Source: MED-G17 sp963991985 (GTDB taxonomy: Bacteria > Bacteroidota > Bacteroidia > NS11-12g > UBA9320). Taken from it: a DNA stretch of 17,224 nucleotides. Location of the stretch: positions 1 through 17,224 of the forward strand of contig CAXDRX010000027.1 of NCBI GenBank assembly GCA_963991985.1, read 5' to 3'. This document shows, piece after piece, positions 6,961 through 14,999 of the stretch; positions within the stretch are counted from its first letter, which is position 1; every line of letters starts with the position of its first letter. The notes beneath the pieces are model-generated. The model worked only from the letters and a program-made list of their open reading frames with translations, had not been told where the DNA came from and did not search any database. Made by a program: the position numbers and the translations under genes.

Positions 6961-9900
6961 TTAATTGTTTAGCATAATTCTTCTTGTGGCAATCTTACCT
7001 TCAAAAGAAGCTTTGATCATGTATACACCAGAAGATAGGTTTCTCAAATCAAGTTGACTATTTCCAAGAATCTTTTCTGATTTGATGCTCGCTCCATTGA
7101 TGTCAAGCACTTCAATCATTACTTCTTGGTTGTCCAAACCTGTTGAAACATTTACAAAACCGTTGCTTGGGTTAGGATACACTTTGATTAGTTTGTCAAG
7201 TGCAACTTCCTCCACACCGATGAATTGACAGTTTGTAAACTCTTCACAAACTTGAACAAACAATGTGAACTCATTCGATCTGTTGCCTGAGTTATCTCTA
7301 GTAACAAAAGTAGTGTGATACAAGCCTGGCACATCTGTATTTAGATCATGAGACAACACTTCAGCGTTGGTTTTCAGATCAGCAGGTGCATCATAGTTGT
7401 CTTCGAAGATGACTCTTTCAATGACATCAAACTTAGAGTACATCGCAACTTTGATTAAGCTTCCGAATCTTCCTCTAATTCTTGGACTTTGAACATCTAC
7501 CACCTTAACCGTTCTTACTTTGGTAGAGGTGTTTCCTGAACCATCGATGGCAGTGTATGTATCTTGATAAGTTCCCAATTTGTAAGGATTAACATTGGAA
7601 GTAAGCGTTACAGAAATTTCTGATGTATTGTAAAGGTTATCCGTTGCAGAAGCTTGGATTGGCGTGTAGTCACTAAATACAGGATGTAAAATCGTATCTA
7701 GAGAATTTAAGCTAATGACAGGTGCTACAAAATCTTCTATAACATATTTGATTTGTTGTTTTGTCTCATTACCACTTTGATCAGTAACCGTATAATTAAC
7801 GATCGCAAATCCTGGCAATCGTGTATCTACGATGGCCTCTGGACCGATGCCTGGTTTGGCAACTTGGGTCCATGTTCTGTCGATGAAGCACTCTGTTCCT
7901 GGATCAGAAGACGTGGTACGGTCAACAAAAACAGATTGTAGTTGAACATTTACAATCCACTGATTGGGATCAGATTTGTCGGCTTCGTCGTTGTCGATTA
8001 CTGGAACTTTGGTATCTACTACATTGATGGTTCTCGAAGCTTGGTCCGCGTTTCCTTGTGCATCTTGAACATAATAGTCCAAAACGTAAGCTCCCAATTT
8101 GGAAGTGTTAACTTGTCCACTAACGATAACTGCTGTTGTCAAGTTCCCTTCTTTGGCATCTACTGCCGAGAATCCTGGTTCTGTGTAGTCGGTGCAGATC
8201 TCAACATCAATGGTCGTATTTCCGTTTAATGTGAGCACAGGTGGTGTTTGATCTTTTACCACGTATACAACTCGAGTCAAAGGCTGAGCTGGGTTACCAG
8301 ACGCATCTTCTACATTGTAATTCACAAAATAGATTCCAGTGAGTGCGGTGTCTACATCGCTATTGATGACAATTCTGTTTGAAATGTTTCCTTCAACAGG
8401 ATCATTTGCTACTGCTCCATATTCTGTGTAAGAAGAACCTTGTTCAATGTACAATGTGTCAGCATTGTTTAGCGTGAGTGTAGGGAATGCATTGTCATTG
8501 GCTAGTACAATGGCATAATCTTCAAATTCACCAATTCTGTTGGCATTGTTTACGCCACTATTCGCTCCACATGGTTCATTTGGATCCATGTTGTATGAAT
8601 TGGCAACCCTCATGATGGTTTTTCCTTCAAAAGCATTTTTCAAATCAGGAACAGTAAAAGTTTCACTGAAGGATGTAGTTGAAGCGCTGCTTTCGTAGGC
8701 TACTTGCTCTCCTGCATCTTCAAAATCACCATCAATATTGAAGTCAATCCACACTTTTCTGTTGATCGGGTTGTTGGTTGTTTTTCTTTCCAAAGCAACC
8801 GTGTAGTCTACCCCATAATTTAAGGTGGGCGCATCTACTTTCCCATCAAAGTTTTCGTAGGTTTTTACAACACTTGTTTCATTTTCAATTAAAACATTGC
8901 TGTTTTTGTCTGTGAGCGAGACTTTTGAGATGGCTACATCACTATTGGCACCAACAGAAACCAATGGTGTGCAATAATCCACCACAATAATGTATTTGTC
9001 TTTGACTGCTGTTTTCTCAGAATTGGCAGTATCGGTGTAATTGAATGATGTTAAAGAAACCGTATACTTTCCGGGCTTTGAGAATTCGACTTCTACTTCA
9101 GAATTGTTTCCTTTAGAAGAAATATCTGTGATGGACTTTACCCCTGCAGTTGGGAAAATACCCCAACTAAAGTTAGTTCCTTTACAATAGGAAGCTTTCA
9201 AGATGGAAGTTCCTCCCAGTTTTGGGCGTCTGTTGTCTGCCACAAAATCCAAAGTTTCATTAGGTGCTTGCGCATTGGGAGCAATAACCGTGTAAGTCTT
9301 ACACGCTTTGTCCGATCCTTGGCATGAAGTTGCTTCTAAACACACGTTGTACGTTGCATTGGTTAAGAAGGAATAAGGTAAATCGGCAGTGATTCCTTCT
9401 ACATTTCCATCGATTGTCCATTCATACTCAACTGCTCCTTTCACATTGAGTGAAGTATTTTTGAACACATAAGGAACCGCGGTGTAAAGGTTGCCACAAG
9501 ACTCTTCTACGACGAAGTCTACCGTAGGAGGCGTTTTGGGTCCAATTTTAGAATACCAGTGAGAATTGAATCCCCAAGCATTTCCTGAGGCGCTTGTTTC
9601 AAAGGTCACATAAATGGTACCTGACTTGGCGACAAGGGTGTCTTTTCCTAAGGTCAGAGGACCTGCGTATGTTGCCAATATCGTCCCTTGATTGCTCTCT
9701 CCATCGTAGAGCACCAAGATATCGCCGGCATCGCTTAGTCTTATTGAGTCCATTACCATGGTAATTTCCGTAGCGCCACAAGGCACAATTAACGCTTCTG
9801 TAGTGTTGGGCAATCCATTGGAATAATCACCACTAATTCCTCCATCATCGGTGAGTGTACCCTCCAAGCACTCAATCACTTGGTTGTTGGTTTGTGCACC

Positions 9901-11148
9901 AATGGCGAAGTCACAAGATTCGGTTACTTCAAAATATGCTTTTTTACATTTTTGAACGGAAGAACCGATATCATTCGCAGAAGTCAAACAAACGGTGTAA
10001 ACACCCACAGGCAGCGCTGTGATGTAATTTCCTGTGAAAATTTTTGGGTTTTTATTGACCATATCATTTCCGCCCGCCAGAACGGCATTTCCTACAACAG
10101 AAGAAAACTGACCCCATTGAGTGGCACTAAACGTATCATTGGTTGCTTCATTTAAGAAAGACCATTCCCAATAGTAAGCACCATTGTCTGACAAGTCGGT
10201 CAATTGTACTTGACGGAACAACTCTTCCTTATTGCTAGAAATGATGAAATCCGCATTGGGAACAGCAGTAGGTGCTTTTATGTAAACTGTTTTTACAATT
10301 GAATCTACACCTGCGCAGTTGGTAGATTTTAGTTTAACATCTTTGTCTCCTGAAGTTGTATAAACTGCACTATAATTTGTGGTGGTCGCATTTACAGTTC
10401 CATCGTTTGCGGTATCCCAAGCGTGAGCAATGTACCCATTTTGGTTGGCATTGATGAAATTTACGCGGGACTTTACAAATGCTGTATCGGGCAAGGAAAA
10501 GTCTGCTGACACTGAGCTGGGTGTTGTGAAGTTCACCAAAAAATCTTCAGTTTCTCCATAATACATTGCGTTGGTGTGATAGTTCGAGTTGATGTTCCAG
10601 TAAGGATAAGTTGTTCTTACACGAATTCTGGCATTGCCTGAATAACCACAAGGAACAGTAAACGATCTTTGGGAATAGGTCCCGGGCTCTTGTTGATTTC
10701 GACCCGCGGGCAGGGTCCAGTTGTTGGGGGTAATGAATTCCCCAGCATCTGTAAAATCACCATCTCCATTGAAATCAACCCAAACCCCACCTCTTGCAGA
10801 GCCATAACCAGCATTACCAGTTTCTGTTGCATTTACTCTAATGGTGTAGCTTGATCCTCCGGCAAGGCTTATGGCGCTATTGGGGTTCATAAATGTTTGT
10901 GATGCACCCGCAGTAGCAAAACCAGTTTGATTTTTGTTGCAACCATCTACTTTGGAGTAGATTGAATTTCCTGATCCGTCAACAATTTCAACACGAGCGA
11001 TCGCCGAATAACGGGCGCCGCTATTGTATCTACACCCATAGTAGTGCGTGGTGGTTGAATAGGTTTGGCCAATTGCGGCAAGCGGTGCAAGCATACCGAA
11101 GGCCAAAATGACCCGACCAAAAAATGTTTTTGTAAATGTTTTTCTCAT
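6961..11148 (-). CDS. Large secreted multidomain surface protein with T9SS sorting domain
   Basis: This 1395-residue protein has an N-terminal signal peptide (basic start, hydrophobic 12-27, likely cleavage near 27/28) for Sec export. Domains in order: GEVED (about 48-207, with VWVDFNGDGDFTDAGE and GETEDF); PKD-like (213-290); a looser PKD-like region (297-408); CUB-like (412-532); two PKD-like domains (541-623 and 630-723); a second GEVED (724-882, with VWIDFNIDGDFEDAGE and GEFEDY). Five Ig/HYR- or DUF5011-like repeats follow (888-1300). The type A T9SS sorting domain (1319-1395) begins VYPNPSNG and ends with a LSSGVYMIK segment and RRIMLNN. It should cross the outer membrane through T9SS and be surface-attached or released. 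No catalytic domain is seen, so adhesion or sugar/protein binding is likely. Transcription ends at the 6907-6942 terminator. It is divergent from the helicase gene. Confidence 0.93.
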   Translation of the reverse strand: MRKTFTKTFFGRVILAFGMLAPLAAIGQTYSTTTHYYGCRYNSGARYSAIARVEIVDGSGNSIYSKVDGCNKNQTGFATAGASQTFMNPNSAISLAGGSSYTIRVNATETGNAGYGSARGGVWVDFNGDGDFTDAGEFITPNNWTLPAGRNQQEPGTYSQRSFTVPCGYSGNARIRVRTTYPYWNINSNYHTNAMYYGETEDFLVNFTTPSSVSADFSLPDTAFVKSRVNFINANQNGYIAHAWDTANDGTVNATTTNYSAVYTTSGDKDVKLKSTNCAGVDSIVKTVYIKAPTAVPNADFIISSNKEELFRQVQLTDLSDNGAYYWEWSFLNEATNDTFSATQWGQFSSVVGNAVLAGGNDMVNKNPKIFTGNYITALPVGVYTVCLTSANDIGSSVQKCKKAYFEVTESCDFAIGAQTNNQVIECLEGTLTDDGGISGDYSNGLPNTTEALIVPCGATEITMVMDSIRLSDAGDILVLYDGESNQGTILATYAGPLTLGKDTLVAKSGTIYVTFETSASGNAWGFNSHWYSKIGPKTPPTVDFVVEESCGNLYTAVPYVFKNTSLNVKGAVEYEWTIDGNVEGITADLPYSFLTNATYNVCLEATSCQGSDKACKTYTVIAPNAQAPNETLDFVADNRRPKLGGTSILKASYCKGTNFSWGIFPTAGVKSITDISSKGNNSEVEVEFSKPGKYTVSLTSFNYTDTANSEKTAVKDKYIIVVDYCTPLVSVGANSDVAISKVSLTDKNSNVLIENETSVVKTYENFDGKVDAPTLNYGVDYTVALERKTTNNPINRKVWIDFNIDGDFEDAGEQVAYESSASTTSFSETFTVPDLKNAFEGKTIMRVANSYNMDPNEPCGANSGVNNANRIGEFEDYAIVLANDNAFPTLTLNNADTLYIEQGSSYTEYGAVANDPVEGNISNRIVINSDVDTALTGIYFVNYNVEDASGNPAQPLTRVVYVVKDQTPPVLTLNGNTTIDVEICTDYTEPGFSAVDAKEGNLTTAVIVSGQVNTSKLGAYVLDYYVQDAQGNADQASRTINVVDTKVPVIDNDEADKSDPNQWIVNVQLQSVFVDRTTSSDPGTECFIDRTWTQVAKPGIGPEAIVDTRLPGFAIVNYTVTDQSGNETKQQIKYVIEDFVAPVISLNSLDTILHPVFSDYTPIQASATDNLYNTSEISVTLTSNVNPYKLGTYQDTYTAIDGSGNTSTKVRTVKVVDVQSPRIRGRFGSLIKVAMYSKFDVIERVIFEDNYDAPADLKTNAEVLSHDLNTDVPGLYHTTFVTRDNSGNRSNEFTLFVQVCEEFTNCQFIGVEEVALDKLIKVYPNPSNGFVNVSTGLDNQEVMIEVLDINGASIKSEKILGNSQLDLRNLSSGVYMIKASFEGKIATRRIMLNN
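7249..8487 (-). repeat. Five tandem Ig/HYR-like domain repeats in the surface protein
   Basis: Residues 888-1300 of the surface protein consist of five diverged beta-sandwich repeats. Each ends in a [V/A/T]-x-D-x-[S/Q]-G-N signature: VEDASGN (946), VQDAQGN (1027), VTDQSGN (1121), AIDGSGN (1200) and TRDNSGN (1283). Spacing is 81, 94, 79 and 83 residues. Several repeats also carry a YTE or YTP motif with E-G-N or D-N soon after. The third is longest and most diverged. The pattern fits HYR/DUF5011-type stalk domains. Confidence 0.8.
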
Positions 11149-11248
11149 AAGACTAAGATTTTATTAACAATTTGTGAAATTCGAATAAAATTAAAAAAAA
11201 AATCAATTCCTATTTTTTGTTTGAAATATTTTGAATAAAAGCAATAAA
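11149..11248. other. Divergent AT-rich intergenic spacer
   Basis: This 100-bp spacer lies between the start codons of the large surface protein (minus) and the helicase-nuclease (plus) and must hold both promoters. It is rich in A and T runs. On the minus strand TTTATTCG (11182-11189) is a weak -7-like candidate for the surface protein, leaving a leader of about 30 bases. On the plus strand TATTTTG (11227-11233) is a one-base-short candidate for the helicase. Neither is convincing alone. Confidence 0.5.
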
Positions 11249-14200
11249 ATGCGCACGACCCACTACCAAGAAGCCTATGAAAAGCTAAATAAAGAACAAA
11301 AAATGGCGGTAGATGCCATTGATGGTCCAGTGATGGTAATCGCAGGACCAGGTACAGGGAAAACACAAATTCTTGCAACAAGAATTGCCAAAATCTTGTC
11401 AGATACCGATGCGCAAGCGCAAAACATTTTGGCCTTAACCTACACCAATGCTGCGGCCATTGCCATGCGTCAAAGGTTGAGAAAGTTCATTGGAAAAGAA
11501 GCGTATCAAATTTCCATTTATACTTTTCATAGTTTGGGTGCCAAGATACTACAAGAAAACGAGTACTTATTTAGAGAGCGAAACTTACAGCCCATTTCCG
11601 AATTAGAAAAAATTCAGATGGGCAACAAGCTCATTGACGAATTGCCGGCCAATAATATTTTAAGAAGACTAACAGGGGATCTTTATTACGACAGAGAACT
11701 TATTTTTCGAGTCATCAATTTTATGAAAACAGAAAAGTGGGACGCTGACAAATTACAATCCACCATTGAGGAAAAAATTAAGCTTTTGTATGAAGACAAG
11801 GACAATGAATTTCACTACAAGAAAAACACCAAGAAAAATGTTGTAGGAGACCTCAAACCATCTCAATGGAATCCATTCATCCAAAATATGGAAAAATTAA
11901 AGTCCGCTGTCCATTTGTTTCAACCATTCCAAGAAAAACTCAAATCCCAAAAGCTTTTTGATTTTTCGGACATGCTCTTGAAAAGCATTGCATTGCTTCA
12001 GAAACATCCCGATATTTTGGCAAATTATCAAGAGCAATATCAATACTTATTGGTAGATGAATTTCAAGACACAAGTGGCGCCCAATGTGAACTCCTCTAT
12101 TTGATTGCTGCCTACTGGCAAGAAAATCCAAATTTATTTGTGGTGGGAGACGACGACCAATCGATATACAAATTTCAGGGAGCGAACCTAGAAAACATTC
12201 AAAAATTTGGATTGCGATACAAAGCCAACCTTACCCAAATTTTTCTGAAAGAAAACTACAGAAGCACCCAAAATATTCTTGATGTATCAAGTCAGTTGAT
12301 CAACAACAATAAAGAAAGACTCAATAAGCTTTTGGGACTTGAAAAAAAATTAAGAAGCAATAGAGATGGAAAAGAAAATCACGTTTCCATTACCGCCTAT
12401 CACAACCCTTACGATGAAGCCTTGCAAACCGTTAAGAAAATCAAGGAACTTATGGCAAAAGGCGCAAAACCTCAAGAAATTGCCATTGTCTATGCAAAGC
12501 ACAAATTTGGCCAACCAGTAGAAATTGCTTTGCAAAATGAGGATATCGCGATCCAAAAGTCAAAAAAATCTGATGCGCTAAAAAACAATTGGGTGATCAA
12601 ATGGATTCAGGTGCTACAATACCTCTCCAAAGAAATCGATAAACCCTTTTCAGCAGACCATTTGCTCTTTGAAGTTATGCATTACCCTCAGTTTGGCATC
12701 CGCCCTTTGAGTATAGCCCTTTTTAGCCTATCCATGAAAAATGGAGAATCAAAGAATTCCTGGCGAGAAACCATCCAAACCGTAAAAAATGAAAAAGAAT
12801 TTTTGTCTCGGAGTAAAATACCCTCGGAGGATTGGCGAAAAATGAAATTACTCATGTCGGACTTGGAATATTTGATCGGTAAAAGTTTTGAGCTAAGTGT
12901 ATTGGAGTTGGCAGAGATGGTTCTCAAAAAATTAAAATTTTTGAATCTTGCCTTATCCGGAAGTAAACAAAGCGAAAATTTGGTCTGTATCCATTCGTTT
13001 TTTAAATTTTTACAAACCGAAGCTCAAAAAAAAGTCATTTTGTCTTTGGCTGCCATGCTTCAAAACATTGAGTTGATGCACAAAAATGATATCTCTCTGG
13101 ATGTAGAAGTACTACAAGGCAATTCAAAAGGGGTGCATTTGCTCAGCGCACACGGCTCTAAGGGACTAGAGTTTGAGCATGTCTTCATCATTCATGCTAC
13201 CTCACAGTGGGAAAAAAAATCACCCAAGGATGGTTTGCCCTACAATATGTTGAAAATTCTACCCAACATGGATACAGATGGTTCAAATTTGGAAGAAAAA
13301 AGACGATTGTTTTTTGTGGCGATGACCAGGGCAAAACAAAACTTATTCATAAGCTACCCAAAAACATTGAATGGCCGAGAAATGGAGCCAAGTCAATTTA
13401 TTGCAGAATTGGAAACCTCAGATAAAGTAGAATTGATCGACAATAGTGGAACAGAATTTTCTGATGAAAGCATAATAAATTTTGTTTTTCAAAAAGACAA
13501 ACCCAAGATTCAGGATCTTTTGAATCAAGAAATGATTGAAAAATCTCTTGTGGACTATAAGCTAAGTGTAACTCATTTGAACACGTTTTTGAAGTGTCCG
13601 GTAACTTTTTATTACCAAAACATTTTACAAATACCACGGGCCAAAAATCAATATATGGCATTTGGTACCGCCATGCATTTTGCTTTGGAAAAAAGCTTTC
13701 AAAAGATGCTATTCGATCCCAACTTAGAAATTCCAGATGTAACTTATGCCATTCAACAGTTCAAATCAGAAATCAGAAACCAAGGGGATAGCTTGAATCA
13801 ACAAATTATGGAGAGCTTACTCTTGAACGGAAAAAAACAACTCACCCAACTATTTGAGCGCAAAAGGCAAGACTGGGAAGCAAATAAAAACATTGGTACA
13901 GAAAGACAAATAGAAACAGTACTTCCCAACGGAATACCCATTAAAGGGCGAGTTGACAAATTGATTTATCAAGAAAACTTTGTGGATGTTGTGGACTATA
14001 AAACTGGAAAATTTTCAAGCAAAAAAAACAGCATCTACCCGCCAAAATCAGGAGCATCCGCTTCCAATATAGAAAAGTATTTTGGAGGAGATTATTGGAG
14101 ACAAGTTGTTTTTTACAAAATATTGGTGAACCATAATCCCGAGATCAATCATTCCTTTCGGAGAGGAATTATCTCTTATATTCAAGAAGAGGACGGTCAA

Positions 14201-14380
14201 TTTAATGAAATTACCCTAGAACCTAATCGAGAAGAAGAAAGAATTGTTTTAGAACAAATAGAGCAGAGTTATCGAAAAATAATGTCTGGAGATTTTGGGA
14301 AAACATGCGCAAACGAAAAATGTTTTTGGTGCCATTTTCAAAAAAAACAAAGCATGAACAAAATGGAGTTTGATGCGTAA
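11249..14380 (+). CDS. UvrD-type helicase fused to RecB-like PD-(D/E)XK nuclease
   Basis: This is an SF1A helicase. From the ATG at 11249 it has 1043 residues; an in-frame TTG at 11231 would add six residues but overlaps a T-rich promoter-like stretch. Helicase motifs: Walker A AGPGTGKT (32-39), VDEFQD (269-274), GDDDQSIY (300-307), ENYRS (335-339), SAHGSKGLEFEHVFI (633-647) and RRLFFVAMTRAK (685-696). The C-terminal third is a PD-(D/E)XK nuclease: FGTAMH (805-810), GRVDK with D903, VDYKTG with D916 and K918, and a QVVFYK helix. C783 plus C1020-X4-C1025-X2-C1028 bracket the nuclease, resembling the iron-sulfur staple of AddB and Cas4, though the spacing differs. Likely role: DNA end processing in recombinational repair. 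It is a single gene, unlike AddAB pairs. Confidence 0.93.
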   Translation: MRTTHYQEAYEKLNKEQKMAVDAIDGPVMVIAGPGTGKTQILATRIAKILSDTDAQAQNILALTYTNAAAIAMRQRLRKFIGKEAYQISIYTFHSLGAKILQENEYLFRERNLQPISELEKIQMGNKLIDELPANNILRRLTGDLYYDRELIFRVINFMKTEKWDADKLQSTIEEKIKLLYEDKDNEFHYKKNTKKNVVGDLKPSQWNPFIQNMEKLKSAVHLFQPFQEKLKSQKLFDFSDMLLKSIALLQKHPDILANYQEQYQYLLVDEFQDTSGAQCELLYLIAAYWQENPNLFVVGDDDQSIYKFQGANLENIQKFGLRYKANLTQIFLKENYRSTQNILDVSSQLINNNKERLNKLLGLEKKLRSNRDGKENHVSITAYHNPYDEALQTVKKIKELMAKGAKPQEIAIVYAKHKFGQPVEIALQNEDIAIQKSKKSDALKNNWVIKWIQVLQYLSKEIDKPFSADHLLFEVMHYPQFGIRPLSIALFSLSMKNGESKNSWRETIQTVKNEKEFLSRSKIPSEDWRKMKLLMSDLEYLIGKSFELSVLELAEMVLKKLKFLNLALSGSKQSENLVCIHSFFKFLQTEAQKKVILSLAAMLQNIELMHKNDISLDVEVLQGNSKGVHLLSAHGSKGLEFEHVFIIHATSQWEKKSPKDGLPYNMLKILPNMDTDGSNLEEKRRLFFVAMTRAKQNLFISYPKTLNGREMEPSQFIAELETSDKVELIDNSGTEFSDESIINFVFQKDKPKIQDLLNQEMIEKSLVDYKLSVTHLNTFLKCPVTFYYQNILQIPRAKNQYMAFGTAMHFALEKSFQKMLFDPNLEIPDVTYAIQQFKSEIRNQGDSLNQQIMESLLLNGKKQLTQLFERKRQDWEANKNIGTERQIETVLPNGIPIKGRVDKLIYQENFVDVVDYKTGKFSSKKNSIYPPKSGASASNIEKYFGGDYWRQVVFYKILVNHNPEINHSFRRGIISYIQEEDGQFNEITLEPNREEERIVLEQIEQSYRKIMSGDFGKTCANEKCFWCHFQKKQSMNKMEFDA

Positions 14381-14385
14381 CTTTG
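14378..14385 (+). promoter_or_regulatory. -7 promoter element of the Nfu gene
   Basis: TAACTTTG matches TANNTTTG exactly, and its first three bases are the stop codon of the helicase-nuclease gene. It ends 8 bp before the ATG at 14394. It suggests that the Nfu gene has its own promoter rather than depending only on read-through. Confidence 0.45.
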
Positions 14386-14393
14386 TAAATAAG

Positions 14394-14957
14394 ATGAGTA
14401 TAGGAGAAATTACAATGGTTTACACAGAATCTACACCCAATCCGGAAAGTATGAAGTTTGTTGTAAACCGAATGGTGTTGCCCAACGATTCGATTGATTT
14501 TAGGAAAAAAGAATTGGTCAAAGATTCGCCTCTTGCCGAAGCACTTTTTGATTATGATTTTGTGGATGGTGTTTTTGTGATGAATAATTTTATTACCATC
14601 ACCAAGAAAAGAGATTACCAATGGTTTGATATCATTCCCCAACTCAAAAAATTTATCAAGGAATATGTTGAGGCGGAAAAGCCGATAAAAGTGAACAATC
14701 AAAACCTTACAGAAGAGGAGGAAACTGAGGTCGTTTCAAAAATCAAAAAGCTCTTGCATGACCATGTAAGGCCAGCTGTGGAAATGGATGGAGGTGCCAT
14801 AGATTTCAAAAGTTTTGAAAATGGGATTGTTACTGTATTGATGAAAGGAGCTTGTAGCGGATGTCCCTCCTCTACCATGACCTTAAAGGCAGGAATAGAA
14901 AATCTATTGAAAAGGATGGTTCCTGAAGTGGAGGCCGTTGAATCGGAGGCTGTTTAA
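14394..14957 (+). CDS. Nfu-type iron-sulfur cluster carrier/scaffold protein
   Basis: Nfu proteins receive [4Fe-4S] clusters and deliver them to target enzymes in the cytoplasm. The 187-residue product has the two-domain Nfu layout. The N-terminal domain begins TESTPNPESMKFVVN (11-25) and contains SPLAEALFDYDFVDGVF (45-61). The C-terminal NifU-like domain (about 107-180) has VRPAVEMDGGAIDF (125-138) and cluster-binding C154-X2-C157 in GACSGCPSS (152-160). Start choice: ATG 14394 sits 8 bp after a -7 element, as at other genes here. ATG 14415, preceded by AGGAG 8 bp upstream, would give 180 residues and is a real alternative. It follows the helicase-nuclease by 13 bp. Confidence 0.92.
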   Translation: MSIGEITMVYTESTPNPESMKFVVNRMVLPNDSIDFRKKELVKDSPLAEALFDYDFVDGVFVMNNFITITKKRDYQWFDIIPQLKKFIKEYVEAEKPIKVNNQNLTEEEETEVVSKIKKLLHDHVRPAVEMDGGAIDFKSFENGIVTVLMKGACSGCPSSTMTLKAGIENLLKRMVPEVEAVESEAV

Positions 14958-14964
14958 CTTTTAA

Positions 14965-14995
14965 TTTGAATTTTCTTGTCAAATTCTTTACTTTG
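14965..14995 (+). promoter_or_regulatory. Promoter of the small T9SS cargo gene
   Basis: A -33 box TTTG (14965-14968) and a -7 box TTACTTTG (14988-14995, one mismatch to TANNTTTG) are separated by 19 bp, within the 17-23 bp range for Bacteroidetes promoters. The -7 box ends 4 bp before the ATG at 15000, so the mRNA would be leaderless or nearly so. This is the only place in the window where both boxes are visible. Confidence 0.55.
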
Positions 14996-14999
14996 TAAA

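Noticed and set aside
11231..11248. TTG start for the helicase-nuclease six codons upstream
   Set aside because: The ATG at 11249 leads directly into the family-like N-terminus, and the TTG is part of a T-rich promoter-like stretch.
11145..11381. Minus-strand frame upstream of the large surface protein
   Set aside because: It overlaps the start of the helicase gene including its Walker A region and has no recognisable domain. It is a shadow of the helicase and spacer.
14370..14393. TTG or ATG start for the Nfu gene inside the helicase 3' end
   Set aside because: The TAACTTTG element at 14378-14385 lies downstream of these codons, and the extra residues do not match Nfu N-termini.
14223..14702. 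159-codon minus-strand frame across the helicase/Nfu junction
   Set aside because: Both plus-strand genes there have conserved motifs. The antisense product is Phe- and His-rich, as expected from reading A-rich coding DNA backwards.
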